Position numbers and translations under genes: made by a program. Below, one piece after another: positions 7,686-16,899 of a stretch of DNA of 64,000 nt. Each line of letters begins with the position of its first letter. Position 1 is the first letter of the stretch. Under the pieces are notes generated by a model. That model was not told the DNA's origin. It saw nothing but the letters and a program-made list of their open reading frames with translations, and did no database searches. The stretch is from Comamonadaceae bacterium UBA2121 (GTDB taxonomy: Bacteria > Pseudomonadota > Gammaproteobacteria > Burkholderiales > Burkholderiaceae_C). The stretch covers positions 27,128 to 91,127 of the forward strand of contig DCYB01000008.1 in assembly GCA_002331385.1 (NCBI GenBank), written 5' to 3'.

Positions 7686-9662
7686 TCACGCCGACAGGCT
7701 GAACTTCTCCGCCTCCACCGCGCTGCGCAGTGGCAGCGACACGCGCAGCACCGTGCCATCGGGGCCGGACTCGGCGCGGAACGTCGCCCCCAACCGCTGG
7801 CTGCGGGTTTCCATGCTGCGCACGCCCACGCTCAGCCCGGCCTGCTGCACCGCGCTCACATCAAAGCCCACCCCATCGTCGAACACCGCCAGCTCCAGCA
7901 CGTCCGGGCTCGGCAACGAGCACACCACGCGCACATGGTGCGCCCGACTGTGCTTGATGACATTGGACAGCGCCTCCTCCAGCACACGGGTGAGTGCCAG
8001 GCACTGCAGCGCCGTCGGCTTGACGCCCCAATACGAAGGCACCTGCCATTCCGACGTCATGTCCAGATCGTCCAGGATGTTGGTGAAGCGATGGCGCAGC
8101 GGCGCCAGCCAGATCACTGGCGAGTCCGGCACCGTGGCGCCCGCGCTGGAGCCGTGATCGATCACCTGGCGCAGATCGTCCCGCAGCACCTTCAGCAGCG
8201 ACATCACCCGGTTGGATTCCAGCGGCTGCGCAGACTGCTCCACGATCGCCATGGAGCGCACCAGACTCGCGCCCAGCCCATCGTGCAGATCGTGCGCAAT
8301 TTCCAGCCGCTCCTGCGCCTTGGCGTGGCGCAGGCGCTGCTCATGCTCGCGCGTGAGAGCCATCTCCAGCTCCAGGCGCGCATCGTTCACTGCCACCGTC
8401 AACTCATCGTTGAAACGGGCGATGCGCCGCATCTGCGTCGCCAACTGCGTGCCCAGCAGCACCGCCATGAAGATCGTCGCAATCGGCCCCGAGATGGAGG
8501 ACCAGCTCTCACTGTGGCGCCAGCTCGCCAGCACGATGAACACATCGTGCGCACCCACGACGATGAACACGAACCAGCAGGCCGCCAGGAGCAGATGGCG
8601 CGGCTCGCGCGTGCGCCATGCGTGCCACTGGAACTGGATGCAGTTGAGCATGAACACCGTGAACCCGGTCATCCAGCCCACCACCACCGTTACGTTCAGG
8701 TGCTGACTCGGAATCAGCAGCGTGAGCAAGCACAGCCCCGCCACACCCAACCACAGCCCCTTTTGCAAGCGCGGCAAATGCTGCTGGCCAAATGTCCACG
8801 TGAACTGGCAGAAGCAGCCAACATAGATGACGAACAGCACGATGCTGGCGCGCGTCATGGTGAGCGAATTTTCAAACGGCCAGGAGTTGATCGACAAAAT
8901 CGTGTAGAGGTAAAACACCCACGCCAGCGACATGAGCGCATACCAGCCATAGGCCCGTTCGCTGCGGTGGATCAGGAAGATGACCAGAAAAATACACCCC
9001 ACCGAGCCCGATAGCAGCGCCGTCACGAAGTACGCCGTGCGCTGACGCCACAGGCTGTTTTCGTAGCGCTCGCGCACCATCTCGGGCTTGCCGATGTAGA
9101 GCTGGCCCAGACCCGCCTGCTGCTGCGTCATGCCCGTCACACGAATCCAGAGCGTGTTGATGCCATCGTTGAAAGACGAGCGCGGCAATTGCCACCAGCG
9201 CGGCATGTTCCAACTGGCCGAGAGTGGCTGGATCAGCGAAGCGTCCGACCAGATCAGGTCCTTGTTGCTGTACACCGCGCCAGCGACCGAAATGGCATTG
9301 ATGCCCAATGCGACCGGCTCGATCAACCCTTCTGCGTTCCGGCAATCGCTGCGCCATTCCACGCGATACCAGGCCGTCAACATGCGGTCGCCCGCTTGCT
9401 CCCATTGGTGTGGCAAGTTGACCTGTTTCCAGCCCTGCGCGGGCGGATACGGATACGACTGCGCAACGCGCCCATTGAGCGATTTTTCTGGCTGGGGATC
9501 GAATGCCATCTGCGCCGTCAGGATGTACGGATGACACTCCTTGTCATCCCCCGATGCGGCCGCTGCCGCAGGCGCCGCCCACACAGGTTGCACGCAGGCG
9601 GACAGCAGCCAGCCCAGCGCCAGCAGCACCCACCACGCGCACCGCCGCGCCGGCACCATCAC
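7686..9662 (-). CDS. 7TMR-DISM sensor histidine kinase (HisKA_3/NarX-type)
   Basis: A 658-residue membrane kinase. After a signal segment, residues about 40-195 form a periplasmic jelly-roll of 7TMR-DISMED2 type. About seven hydrophobic helices follow to residue 405, then a coiled stretch and a HisKA_3 dimerisation domain with the phospho-acceptor His460 in HDLHDGLGASLVRS. The HATPase domain shows the N-box NVIKHSRAHHVRV and G1 box DDGVGFDVS. The GTG start overlaps the regulator stop by four bases (GTGA); an ATG one codon in would give TGATG. It is therefore translated with its regulator. The stimulus is unknown; DISM sensors of this kind often read small ligands or envelope state. Confidence 0.93.
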   Translation of the reverse strand: MMVPARRCAWWVLLALGWLLSACVQPVWAAPAAAAASGDDKECHPYILTAQMAFDPQPEKSLNGRVAQSYPYPPAQGWKQVNLPHQWEQAGDRMLTAWYRVEWRSDCRNAEGLIEPVALGINAISVAGAVYSNKDLIWSDASLIQPLSASWNMPRWWQLPRSSFNDGINTLWIRVTGMTQQQAGLGQLYIGKPEMVRERYENSLWRQRTAYFVTALLSGSVGCIFLVIFLIHRSERAYGWYALMSLAWVFYLYTILSINSWPFENSLTMTRASIVLFVIYVGCFCQFTWTFGQQHLPRLQKGLWLGVAGLCLLTLLIPSQHLNVTVVVGWMTGFTVFMLNCIQFQWHAWRTREPRHLLLAACWFVFIVVGAHDVFIVLASWRHSESWSSISGPIATIFMAVLLGTQLATQMRRIARFNDELTVAVNDARLELEMALTREHEQRLRHAKAQERLEIAHDLHDGLGASLVRSMAIVEQSAQPLESNRVMSLLKVLRDDLRQVIDHGSSAGATVPDSPVIWLAPLRHRFTNILDDLDMTSEWQVPSYWGVKPTALQCLALTRVLEEALSNVIKHSRAHHVRVVCSLPSPDVLELAVFDDGVGFDVSAVQQAGLSVGVRSMETRSQRLGATFRAESGPDGTVLRVSLPLRSAVEAEKFSLSA

Positions 9663-10366
9663 GACAGCCAGCCCCGCGCCTTGGCCTCCTGCACGGCGCT
9701 CACACGCGACGACACGGCCAGCTTGCGATAAATGCGCTTGATATGGGTGTCCACCGTGAAGCGGGACAGCGAAACCCGCTCGGCAATCTCGCGATTGGTC
9801 ATTCCATCAGCGACCAACTCCAGAATGGAACATTCACGCTGGCTCAGATCGTGCTCGTTGCGCGTGGTCTGGGGCGTGCTGGTGGCCGGGCTGACGGGCA
9901 GCAACTCCAGAATGCGCCGGGCAATGAACGGGTCGATGGGCGCGCCGCCACGCAACACGCTGCGAATGGACAGCGACACCTCCAGATCGTCGCGCTCCTT
10001 TAGCACATAGCCGGTCGCGCCCGCACGCAAGGCGCCCAGAATGGCTTCTTCCGAGCTCCACGCCGACACCACCAGAATGCCCGGAGAAGGCTCCAGCACG
10101 CGCAATTCCTCGATCAACGAGCGTCCGTTGCCATCCGGTAACTCCAGATCCACCAGCGCCAGCGCTACCGTGCGTGTGGCCAACAGATCACGTGCCGCCT
10201 TCAGCGACTCCGCCATGAGCAATTCCGAAGGCGCATAGCCCAACTGGATCAGCACCTGCTGCAGCCGCCGTTGCAGCAACGGCTCGTCCTCCACGACGAG
10301 GACCGGCGAAGGCAACGCATCGCCGCTGCCGGACGACATCGAAAGATTGTCTTGAGGAAACGCCAT
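9659..10366 (-). CDS. NarL/LuxR-type response regulator
   Basis: A 235-residue regulator, partner of the overlapping kinase gene. The receiver domain (about 20-140) has the acidic pair in VVEDEP, phospho-acceptor Asp73 in LVDLELPDG, the switch residue in VVSAWS and Lys in YVLKERD. The C-terminal LuxR-type HTH spans about 170-225 (LSQRECSILELVADGMTNRE, then the recognition helix in SRFTVDTHIKRIYRKL). It is first in a two-gene operon and diverges from prfB across 287 bases, which presumably hold both promoters. Target genes cannot be told from sequence. Confidence 0.94.
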   Translation of the reverse strand: MAFPQDNLSMSSGSGDALPSPVLVVEDEPLLQRRLQQVLIQLGYAPSELLMAESLKAARDLLATRTVALALVDLELPDGNGRSLIEELRVLEPSPGILVVSAWSSEEAILGALRAGATGYVLKERDDLEVSLSIRSVLRGGAPIDPFIARRILELLPVSPATSTPQTTRNEHDLSQRECSILELVADGMTNREIAERVSLSRFTVDTHIKRIYRKLAVSSRVSAVQEAKARGWLS

Positions 10367-10653
10367 GAGGAAAAAATACTGTTTGCCGCGAACGATAGGA
10401 ATATTAGTTCACATCTGGTCGCATTCAGCAACAAAAATAACAATCTCGCTGAAAGTCAGAAACTACACATTCTTCCGCTTGTAGAAGCACTTACTCACAC
10501 CCCACAACGCCGCTGATAGCCCGGCGCGGCCCGGCGCACTCAACAAAACACTGTCCGCGCAAGCACATACCGGCGCCGCACGAAGGCGCACTCCCATCCA
10601 TGAGAAAATAACGAGTTATCTAACAAGACACCCGAATCCCAGGAAAGCCCAAC

Positions 10654-11758
10654 ATGGAAGCAGAACGCATCAACCAGATCGGCGCCACCCTCGAAGACCT
10701 GTCCGAGCGGACCAAGGAACTTCGGAGGTATCTTTGACTACGATGCCAAGTTTGAACGGCTTCGCACAGTAAACGCATCGCTCGAGGATCCCAACGTCTG
10801 GAACGATCCCAAGAAGGCGCAGGAACTCGGCAAGGAGAAGAAATCCCTCGACTCCGTCGTGCTGACGCTGCAAAAGCTCACCAGCGAGCTTGCCGACAAC
10901 TCCGAGCTCTACGAGATGAGCTACGAGGATGACGACGAGTCCGCGATCGAAGCCATCGCCGCCGAGACCGAAAAGCTGCAACCGCTGATCGAAGAGCTCG
11001 AATTCCGCCGCATGTTCAATCAGGAAGCAGACTCGCTGAACTGCTTCATCGACATCCAGGCCGGTGCCGGCGGGACCGAGGCCTGCGACTGGGCCGGCAT
11101 GCTGCTGCGCCAATACCTGCGCTACGCCGAACGCAAAGACTTCAAGGCCACGGTGGAAGAAGAAACGCCGGGCGATATTGCGGGCATCAAAAGCGCCACG
11201 ATCAAGGTGGAAGGCGAATACGCCTATGGCCTGCTGCGCACCGAAACCGGCGTGCACCGTCTGGTGCGCAAATCGCCGTTCGACTCGTCGGGCGGTCGCC
11301 ACACCTCGTTCGCCTCACTGTTCGTGTATCCGGAAATTGATGATTCGATCGAAATCAACATCAATCCTGCCGACGTGCGCACCGACACCTACCGCGCATC
11401 GGGCGCCGGCGGTCAGCACATCAACAAGACCGACTCCGCGGTGCGTTTGACGCACGTCCCCACCGGGATCGTCGTCCAGTGTCAGGATGGCCGCAGCCAG
11501 CACAGCAACCGCGACGTGGCCTGGCAACGTCTGCGCTCGCGCCTGTATGACTACGAAATGCGCAAACGCATGGAAGAGCAGCAGAAACTGGAAGACACCA
11601 AGACCGATGTGGGCTGGGGCCATCAGATCCGCTCCTACGTGCTGGACAACAGCCGCATCAAGGACCTTCGCACCAACGTCGAAGTCTCCGCCACACAGAA
11701 GGTGCTGGACGGGGATCTCGACGTCTTCATCGAAGCCTCCCTCAAACAGGGCGTTTGA
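10654..11758 (+). CDS. prfB: Peptide chain release factor 2, with programmed +1 frameshift
   Basis: RF2 recognises UGA and UAA and triggers peptide release. The first frame starts at the ATG after AGGAAAG and runs 27 codons to an in-frame TGA (10735-10737); a +1 shift at CTT-TGA (skipping T10735) joins the long frame to its stop, giving 367 residues, close to the usual 365. The codon-recognition SPF motif is in RKSPFDSSGG and the catalytic GGQ is in SGAGGQHINKTD. The whole signal is the conserved autoregulatory element: low RF2 slows termination at TGA and raises frameshifting. lysS, often downstream in other species, is absent here; pepN follows. Confidence 0.97.
10723..10738 (+). other. prfB frameshift signal
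   Basis: An internal Shine-Dalgarno-like CGGAGG sits three bases before the slippery codon CTT, followed by the TGA stop and C (the weak TGAC context). The arrangement is the canonical +1 frameshift element; only the first bases of the SD differ from the AGGGGG of E. coli. Confidence 0.93.
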
Positions 11759-11821
11759 TGCATCCGGGCCGCCACTGCGCGGCCCGCTTCATCTGCTCAA
11801 CTCAAGGAAAGAACCCAAGCC

Positions 11822-14515
11822 ATGATGAGAGAAGGACAAGCCACAGCGATTCAGCGCCTGGACTACACCGCTCCGGCATTCTGGATCGACACGGTGGACC
11901 TCACATTCGATCTCGATCCGGCCAAGACCCGCGTGCTCAACAAAATGCGCATCCGCCGCAATCTGGACGTGCCCGCGCAACCGCTGCGCCTCGATGGCGA
12001 AGAGCTGAACCTCGCGCGCGTGATGGTGAACGGCGGCGGCACCTCGTTCAAGATGGAAGACAACCAGCTCGTGCTGGAGAACCTGCCCGAGGGCGACGCG
12101 CCGATCGATCTGGAGATCTTCACCACCTGCGCACCGGCCAAGAACACCCAACTGTCGGGCCTCTACGTGAGCCACGACACCTTCTTCACGCAATGCGAAG
12201 CCGAAGGCTTTCGCCGCATCACCTATTTCCTCGACCGTCCCGACGTGATGGCGAGCTATACCGTCACGCTGCGCGCCAACAAGGCGCTCTACCCTGTGCT
12301 GCTGTCCAACGGCAATCTGGTGGAAAGCGGCGATCTGGAAGACGGCCGCCACTTCGCCAAGTGGGCCGATCCGCACAAGAAGCCCAGCTACCTGTTCGCG
12401 CTGGTGGCAGGCAAGCTCGTGGCGCGCGAGCAGCAGATCAAGAGCCGCGCAGGCAACAACCACCTGCTGCAGGTTTTCGTGCGACCCGGCGATCTGGAAA
12501 AAACCGAGCACGCGATGAACTCGCTCATGGCCTCCGTGGCATGGGACGAAGCACGCTTTGGCCTCTCGCTCGACCTGGACCGCTTCATGATCGTCGCCAC
12601 CAGCGACTTCAACATGGGCGCGATGGAAAACAAGGGCCTGAACATCTTCAACACCAAGTACGTGCTCGCCAGCCAGTCCACCGCCACGGACGTGGACTAC
12701 GCGAACATCGAATCGGTGGTGGGCCACGAATACTTCCACAACTGGACCGGTAACCGCATCACCTGCCGCGACTGGTTCCAGCTCTCGCTCAAGGAAGGCC
12801 TGACCGTTTTCCGCGATCAGGAATTCAGCATGGACATGGCGGGCAGCGACTCCGCCCGTGCCGTCAAACGCATCGAAGACGTGCGCGTGCTGCGCACCGT
12901 GCAGTTCCCCGAAGACGCCGGCCCCATGGCCCACCCGGTGCGCCCCGACAGCTACGTGGAAATCAACAATTTCTACACCGTCACCATCTACGAAAAAGGT
13001 GCGGAAGTCGTGCGCATGCAGCACAACCTCGTCGGCCGCGACGGCTTTGCGCAAGGCATGAAGCTGTATTTCGAGCGCCACGACGGCCACGCCGTGACCT
13101 GCGACGACTTCGTACAGGCCATGGCCGACGCCAACCTCGACAGCCCGCTCGCCCACCACCTTGAACCCTTCAAGCGCTGGTACAGCCAGGCTGGCACGCC
13201 GCGCGTGCGCGCCGAAGGCCAGTACAACGCGGACGCCCGCACGTACACGCTGACGCTGTCGCAAAGCTGCCCCGCCACACCGGGCCAGCCCACCAAGCAG
13301 CCATTCGTCATTCCGGTGTCGCTCGGCCTGCTGGGCGCCGATGGCCGCGCCATCGCACTGCAACAAAAAGGTGACAGCGAAGCCAGCGGCACGCAAGGCA
13401 CCATCGTGCTGACCGAGCCCAGCATGAGCATCACCTTCGCCAACGTCGATTCGCGCCCCGTTCCCTCCCTGCTGCGCGGATTCAGCGCGCCGGTGATTCT
13501 GGAGTGCGACTTCAGCGACGCCGACCTGCTCAACCTGCTCGCACACGACACCGACCCGTTCAACCGCTGGGAAGCCGGGCAACGACTGGCCCTGCGCCTG
13601 GCGACAGCCGCCATCCAGGCGCCTGGCGAATGGCAGCAGCCCCTGCTGCCCCCCGAGTTCCTCCAGGCCATGCGCGACGTGCTGCGCAACCCGGCGCTGG
13701 ACGCCGCGTTCAAGGAACTGGTGCTCACCCTGCCCTCGGAAGCCTATATCGCCGAACAACTCGACGAGGTCGACCCCCAGCGCATCCACGCCGTGCGAGA
13801 GGCCATGCGCGCCGAGCTGGCGAGCGCCCTGCACGCCGACTGGATCTGGGCATACGAAGAACACCAGACACCCGGTGCCTACCGCCCCGATGCAGCCTCC
13901 GCCGGTCGCCGCGCGCTCGCCGGCCTGGCGCTCACCATGCTGTGTCTGGCCGCACGCCAGAGCGGCGACACGCTCTGGCCCGGCAAGACCTATCAGCGCT
14001 TCAAGGACGCGGGCAACATGACCGACCGCTTCGGCGCCCTCGCCGCGCTCGTCGGTAGCGACCACGAACTCGCCCAGCCTGCGCTACAGCGCTTTCACGC
14101 CATGTTCAGGGACGAGGCACTGGTGCTCGACAAATGGTTTGCGCTGCAAGCGGGCGCGCCCGACCGCAATGGCAACATCCTGCCCGCCGTGCGCGCGCTG
14201 ATGACGCACGCTGACTTCCAGATCAAGAACCCCAACCGCGCACGCAGCGTCATCTTCAGCTACTGCAACGCCAACCCCGGCGCATTTCACCGCGCCGATG
14301 GCGCTGGCTACGCCTACTGGGCCGACCGCGTACTGGAGTTGGACACCTTCAATCCGCAGGTCGCATCGCGCCTCGCCCGCGCCATGGACCGCTGGCGCAA
14401 GCTCGCCGAGCCCTACCGCACGCTTGCGCGCGAAGCCATCGAGCGCGTTGCCGCACAAACCACGCTCAGCAACGACGTACGCGAAGTCGTCACGCGCTCG
14501 CTGGCGGACGAATAA
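11822..14515 (+). CDS. pepN: Aminopeptidase N (M1 family)
   Basis: An 897-residue cytosolic zinc aminopeptidase that trims N-terminal residues from peptides late in protein turnover. The M1 exopeptidase motif GAMENKG and the zinc site HEYFHNW with the distal glutamate in LSLKEGLTVFRDQEF are intact. The later domains follow the E. coli PepN layout (DUF3458 Ig-like and C-terminal helical domain, beginning near residue 445), and length is family-typical. Two adjacent ATG codons open the gene. fbp starts 45 bases after its stop, so the two genes may share a transcript. Confidence 0.96.
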   Translation: MMREGQATAIQRLDYTAPAFWIDTVDLTFDLDPAKTRVLNKMRIRRNLDVPAQPLRLDGEELNLARVMVNGGGTSFKMEDNQLVLENLPEGDAPIDLEIFTTCAPAKNTQLSGLYVSHDTFFTQCEAEGFRRITYFLDRPDVMASYTVTLRANKALYPVLLSNGNLVESGDLEDGRHFAKWADPHKKPSYLFALVAGKLVAREQQIKSRAGNNHLLQVFVRPGDLEKTEHAMNSLMASVAWDEARFGLSLDLDRFMIVATSDFNMGAMENKGLNIFNTKYVLASQSTATDVDYANIESVVGHEYFHNWTGNRITCRDWFQLSLKEGLTVFRDQEFSMDMAGSDSARAVKRIEDVRVLRTVQFPEDAGPMAHPVRPDSYVEINNFYTVTIYEKGAEVVRMQHNLVGRDGFAQGMKLYFERHDGHAVTCDDFVQAMADANLDSPLAHHLEPFKRWYSQAGTPRVRAEGQYNADARTYTLTLSQSCPATPGQPTKQPFVIPVSLGLLGADGRAIALQQKGDSEASGTQGTIVLTEPSMSITFANVDSRPVPSLLRGFSAPVILECDFSDADLLNLLAHDTDPFNRWEAGQRLALRLATAAIQAPGEWQQPLLPPEFLQAMRDVLRNPALDAAFKELVLTLPSEAYIAEQLDEVDPQRIHAVREAMRAELASALHADWIWAYEEHQTPGAYRPDAASAGRRALAGLALTMLCLAARQSGDTLWPGKTYQRFKDAGNMTDRFGALAALVGSDHELAQPALQRFHAMFRDEALVLDKWFALQAGAPDRNGNILPAVRALMTHADFQIKNPNRARSVIFSYCNANPGAFHRADGAGYAYWADRVLELDTFNPQVASRLARAMDRWRKLAEPYRTLAREAIERVAAQTTLSNDVREVVTRSLADE

Positions 14516-14560
14516 GCGCGGCGGCTCAGACAAGATTCAGGCATCAAGGAGTATTTCGAC

Positions 14561-15565
14561 ATGACACCTCGTACCAGCCTCACACGCTATCTGGTTGAAC
14601 AGCAGCGCGTCGACGGCCTCATCCCCCCGCAACTGCGCCTGCTGCTCGAAGTGGTCGCACGCGCCTGCAAGCGCATCAGCTTCGCCGTCAACAAAGGCGA
14701 GCTCGGTGACGTCATGGGCACCGCAGGCAGCGAAAACGTGCAAGGCGAAGTCCAGAAAAAACTGGACATCATCGCCAACGAAACGCTGATCGAAGCCAAC
14801 GAATGGGGCGGCCACCTCGCGGCCATGGCCTCCGAGGAAATGGAAGGCATCTACGTCGTGCCCAACCGCTATCCTCAAGGTGAATACCTGTTGCTGTTCG
14901 ATCCGCTTGACGGCTCCTCCAACATCGACGTGAACGTCTCCATCGGCACCATCTTCAGCGTGCTCAAGAAGCCCGACGGACACCCCGGCGTGCACGACAA
15001 CGACTTCCTGCAACCCGGCACGCAGCAGGTTGCAGCGGGCTACTGCATCTACGGCCCGCAGACCACCCTCGTGCTCACCGTCGGTGACGGCGTCGCCATG
15101 TTCACGCTCGACCGCGAGCAAGGCTCCTTCGTCCTCACACGCGAAAACATCCGCATCCCCGAGGACACCAAGGAATTCGCGATCAACATGAGCAACATGC
15201 GCCACTGGGACGCCCCGGTCAAGCGCTACATCGACGAATGCCTCGCCGGCAAGGAAGGCCCGCGCGGCAAAGACTTCAACATGCGCTGGATCGCCAGCAT
15301 GGTGGCCGACGTACACCGCATCCTCATGCGCGGCGGTATCTTCATGTACCCTTGGGACAAGCGCGAACCCAACAAGCCCGGCAAGCTGCGCCTGATGTAC
15401 GAAGCCAACCCCATGGGCTGGCTCGTAGAACAAGCCGGTGGCGCCGCCACCAACGGCAAACAACGCATCATGGAGCTCCAACCCACCCAACTCCACGAGC
15501 GCGTCAGCGTCATCCTCGGCTCCAAAAACGAAGTCGAGCGAGTGACCAGCTACCACGCAGGGTAA
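14561..15565 (+). CDS. fbp: Class I fructose-1,6-bisphosphatase
   Basis: A 334-residue gluconeogenic (and possibly Calvin-cycle) enzyme. Metal-binding residues are in ASEEMEGI near residue 90 and FDPLDGSSNIDVNVSIGTIF near residue 110. The substrate region is in YGPQTTLVLTVG, FMYPWDKREPNKPGKLRLMYE and the closing EQAGGAATNGKQRIMELQP, all class I signatures. Start ATG follows AAGGAG with proper spacing. It is preceded by pepN and followed within 23 bases by tRNA-Thr, whose promoter partly lies in the gap after the stop. Confidence 0.97.
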   Translation: MTPRTSLTRYLVEQQRVDGLIPPQLRLLLEVVARACKRISFAVNKGELGDVMGTAGSENVQGEVQKKLDIIANETLIEANEWGGHLAAMASEEMEGIYVVPNRYPQGEYLLLFDPLDGSSNIDVNVSIGTIFSVLKKPDGHPGVHDNDFLQPGTQQVAAGYCIYGPQTTLVLTVGDGVAMFTLDREQGSFVLTRENIRIPEDTKEFAINMSNMRHWDAPVKRYIDECLAGKEGPRGKDFNMRWIASMVADVHRILMRGGIFMYPWDKREPNKPGKLRLMYEANPMGWLVEQAGGAATNGKQRIMELQPTQLHERVSVILGSKNEVERVTSYHAG

Positions 15566-15572
15566 ACCGGTA

Positions 15573-15578
15573 TATAAT
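15573..15578 (+). promoter_or_regulatory. -10 box of the tRNA-Thr promoter
   Basis: A perfect TATAAT lies 10 bases before the tRNA 5' end and just after the fbp stop. No good -35 box is visible at normal spacing. Confidence 0.6.
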
Positions 15579-15588
15579 CACAGTCTTC

Positions 15589-15664
15589 GCCGGTGTAGCT
15601 CAGTCGGTAGAGCAGCTCATTCGTAATGAGAAGGTCGCGTGTTCGATTCATGTCTCCGGCACCA
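15589..15664 (+). tRNA. tRNA-Thr(CGU)
   Basis: A 76-base tRNA with encoded CCA. The anticodon CGT is at 15622-15624 inside the loop TTCGTAA; D-loop and T-loop (GTTCGATTC) are normal, and the identity fits the E. coli tRNA-Thr(CGU) pattern. The acceptor stem has one T-T mismatch (position 6 with 67). The 3' part from the anticodon stem on is repeated at the far end of the integrated element, so this tRNA served as the attachment site and was rebuilt by the insertion. Confidence 0.95.
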
Positions 15665-15665
15665 A
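15617..15665 (+). repeat. attL, 49-bp core repeat
   Basis: It begins in the anticodon stem of the intact tRNA-Thr (TCATTCGTAATGAG) and runs through CCA plus one base. It is identical to the repeat at the other end of the element. Confidence 0.92.
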
Positions 15666-15672
15666 TACAGAT

Positions 15673-15714
15673 AAGGGTTCATTGCTATGAAAATAGTAGT
15701 GAACCCTTTTTCTA
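15673..15714 (+). terminator. Terminator supplied by the element to tRNA-Thr
   Basis: A 9-bp stem AAGGGTTCA / TGAACCCTT followed by five T bases lies right after attL. The tRNA's original terminator was displaced to the far side of the element (23296-23330), so this hairpin replaces it. Confidence 0.7.
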
Positions 15715-15722
15715 TTGTGGGC

Positions 15723-15742
15723 CTGTAGGCAATCTGTAGGCA
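15723..15742 (+). repeat. Left copy of 20-bp end repeat, probable integrase arm site
   Basis: The sequence CTGTAGGCAATCTGTAGGCA, itself two copies of CTGTAGGCA 11 bases apart, is repeated exactly near the right end in the same orientation. It lies 57 bases inside attL. Confidence 0.65.
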
Positions 15743-15771
15743 CTTTGCCCAAATGCAGCACCAGCCCCGGC

Positions 15772-15800
15772 AACAAAAAAGCCCCACGGCGGGGGCTTGT
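15772..15800 (-). terminator. Terminator of the element's leftward operon
   Basis: On the minus strand a stem AAGCCCCC / GGGGCTT with a short loop runs into six T bases, 17 bases after the last gene of the element. Confidence 0.75.
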
Positions 15801-15816
15801 CTGTGCGTAGGCGTGT

Positions 15817-16077
15817 CTAGTCGGCAGTTGGCTTGGTATCCAGAAACACCAATTGCACCTTTGGCGGCTCGGCTGCGGCTGCAATCCTCTCCTTGAACGC
15901 TTCCACCGACTCGCCCGGCTCGCGCGCCCATGTTCGGGCTCCGTCCGTGGTCTTGGCGTAATTCCAGTCCCACTCGTTCTCACCTGGGGACATCGGCTGG
16001 ATGAAGATGGTAGTTACTGCGTTGTCGTTGGGCTGGGACTTTTCCAGCGCCTCGATACGGCTCTCAAGGTTTGGCAT
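15817..16077 (-). CDS. Small acidic protein of the integrated element, unknown function
   Basis: An 86-residue protein, last in the leftward operon. It opens with a short coiled segment (PNLESRIEALEKSQ), contains a two-strand stretch VTTIFIQPMSP and a tryptophan-rich middle (ENEWDWNYAKTTDGARTW), and ends in a beta strand VQLVFLDTKP. Its start overlaps the end of the DUF5681 gene by 14 bases, a sign of translational coupling. No family is recognised. Similar small proteins sit next to DUF5681 proteins in phage-derived DNA, but this is only a contextual link. Confidence 0.65.
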   Translation of the reverse strand: MPNLESRIEALEKSQPNDNAVTTIFIQPMSPGENEWDWNYAKTTDGARTWAREPGESVEAFKERIAAAAEPPKVQLVFLDTKPTAD

Positions 16078-16492
16078 GGTGCTTTTCCTCCAGTGCGGCC
16101 ACGCGGGCGGCCAGTTCATCAATCTCCACTACGCGGGCGAGTGTGCCTATGGCCGTCAGTAGCTGGGCCCCCTGCCCCGGTGCAAGCTCGCCAGCGGCCA
16201 CGGATGCCAGCACGGCGCGCCCCTGGTCGGTCAGGGTGCCATCGGGTAGGGATAGGGGCTGCGATGGCTCCATGGCCTTTATCGGCGGTAGCACGCGCTC
16301 CAGCAGCAGCCGTGCCGCGCCCATGTCGCCCTCCAGTGCTTTCGCCTTCACGGTGTCCAGTACGGCGGGCAGTACGTCGGCCAGGGCGGCGCGCATCTTG
16401 GCGACTTCACCCGTGCCAGCGGGACGGCCCTTGGGGTTTCCAGATTGCCCCGGCTTCCATGCGTGGGGCGGCGCTTTCTTTCGTTCTGTCAT
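16064..16492 (-). CDS. DUF5681-type phage protein
   Basis: A 142-residue protein with the signature KPGQSGNPKGRPAG near the N-terminus, the hallmark of DUF5681 proteins found in phages and phage-derived islands. A helical region follows, with a coiled tail (DELAARVAALEEKHHAKP). The ATG at TERKKAPPHAW is preceded by AAGAGGA at good spacing; a TTG upstream overlapping the nuclease stop is less likely. Function is not established; its place next to terminase genes in phages has led to suggestions of a small-terminase-like or DNA-binding role. Here it has no large terminase partner. Confidence 0.75.
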   Translation of the reverse strand: MTERKKAPPHAWKPGQSGNPKGRPAGTGEVAKMRAALADVLPAVLDTVKAKALEGDMGAARLLLERVLPPIKAMEPSQPLSLPDGTLTDQGRAVLASVAAGELAPGQGAQLLTAIGTLARVVEIDELAARVAALEEKHHAKP

Positions 16493-16506
16493 TGAATCCT
16501 CTTTGC

Positions 16507-16866
16507 TCAATCAGTTAGTTCCCGGCTCACGTCGCGCAGGTCACGCGCCACAAAGGCCACGCCACCAGCAGCGCGGATGCGTTCCAGGAATAGGGCTTGC
16601 TCGGGGCGTAGGCGTCCGGTCTTCGCTTTCACTTCCACACCCAGCAAGCGGCCATCCTTCAATTGCCCCAGCACGTCAGGGCAGCCCGGCCAGCCAAAGC
16701 GGATGAACCTATCGCCCACCTTGGCAGCCCCGCTATTCATGCGCTCGGCCCATGCCACCAGGGGATGCGCTCGCAGGGCTTTCAAGACTTCCACCAGGGC
16801 GGCAGCTTCGGGGCGGCTGTTGGTGCGGGGTGCCTGTTGCTCCAGGCCGAAAAGGTCAGCAGTCAT
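16507..16866 (-). CDS. VRR-NUC domain nuclease
   Basis: A 119-residue stand-alone VRR-NUC (PD-(D/E)XK superfamily) endonuclease. The motif order is visible: a conserved glutamate in the first helix (RPEAAALVEVLKAL), then WPGCPDVLGQLKDGRLLGVEVKAKTGRLRPEQALF, which contains the catalytic PD, ExK and the following Q, and finally GGVAFVARDLRDV. VRR-NUC proteins of phages act on DNA flaps or Holliday-type structures. It is separated from the primase gene by 115 bases with repeats, so it may start its own transcript. It is close to the DUF5681 gene (15 bases). Confidence 0.85.
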   Translation of the reverse strand: MTADLFGLEQQAPRTNSRPEAAALVEVLKALRAHPLVAWAERMNSGAAKVGDRFIRFGWPGCPDVLGQLKDGRLLGVEVKAKTGRLRPEQALFLERIRAAGGVAFVARDLRDVSRELTD

Positions 16867-16899
16867 TGCAAAACCCCCTCGCCGGAAACCCCTCCGAAA

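Noticed and set aside
10735..10737. In-frame TGA early in prfB, as if the gene were broken
   Set aside because: The stop is part of the conserved +1 frameshift signal (CGGAGG, CTT TGA C), and the shifted frame codes a full RF2.
11789..14065. 758-residue frame antisense to pepN
   Set aside because: It mirrors a clear pepN on the other strand; long opposite frames arise in GC-rich genes and the product has no familiar pattern.
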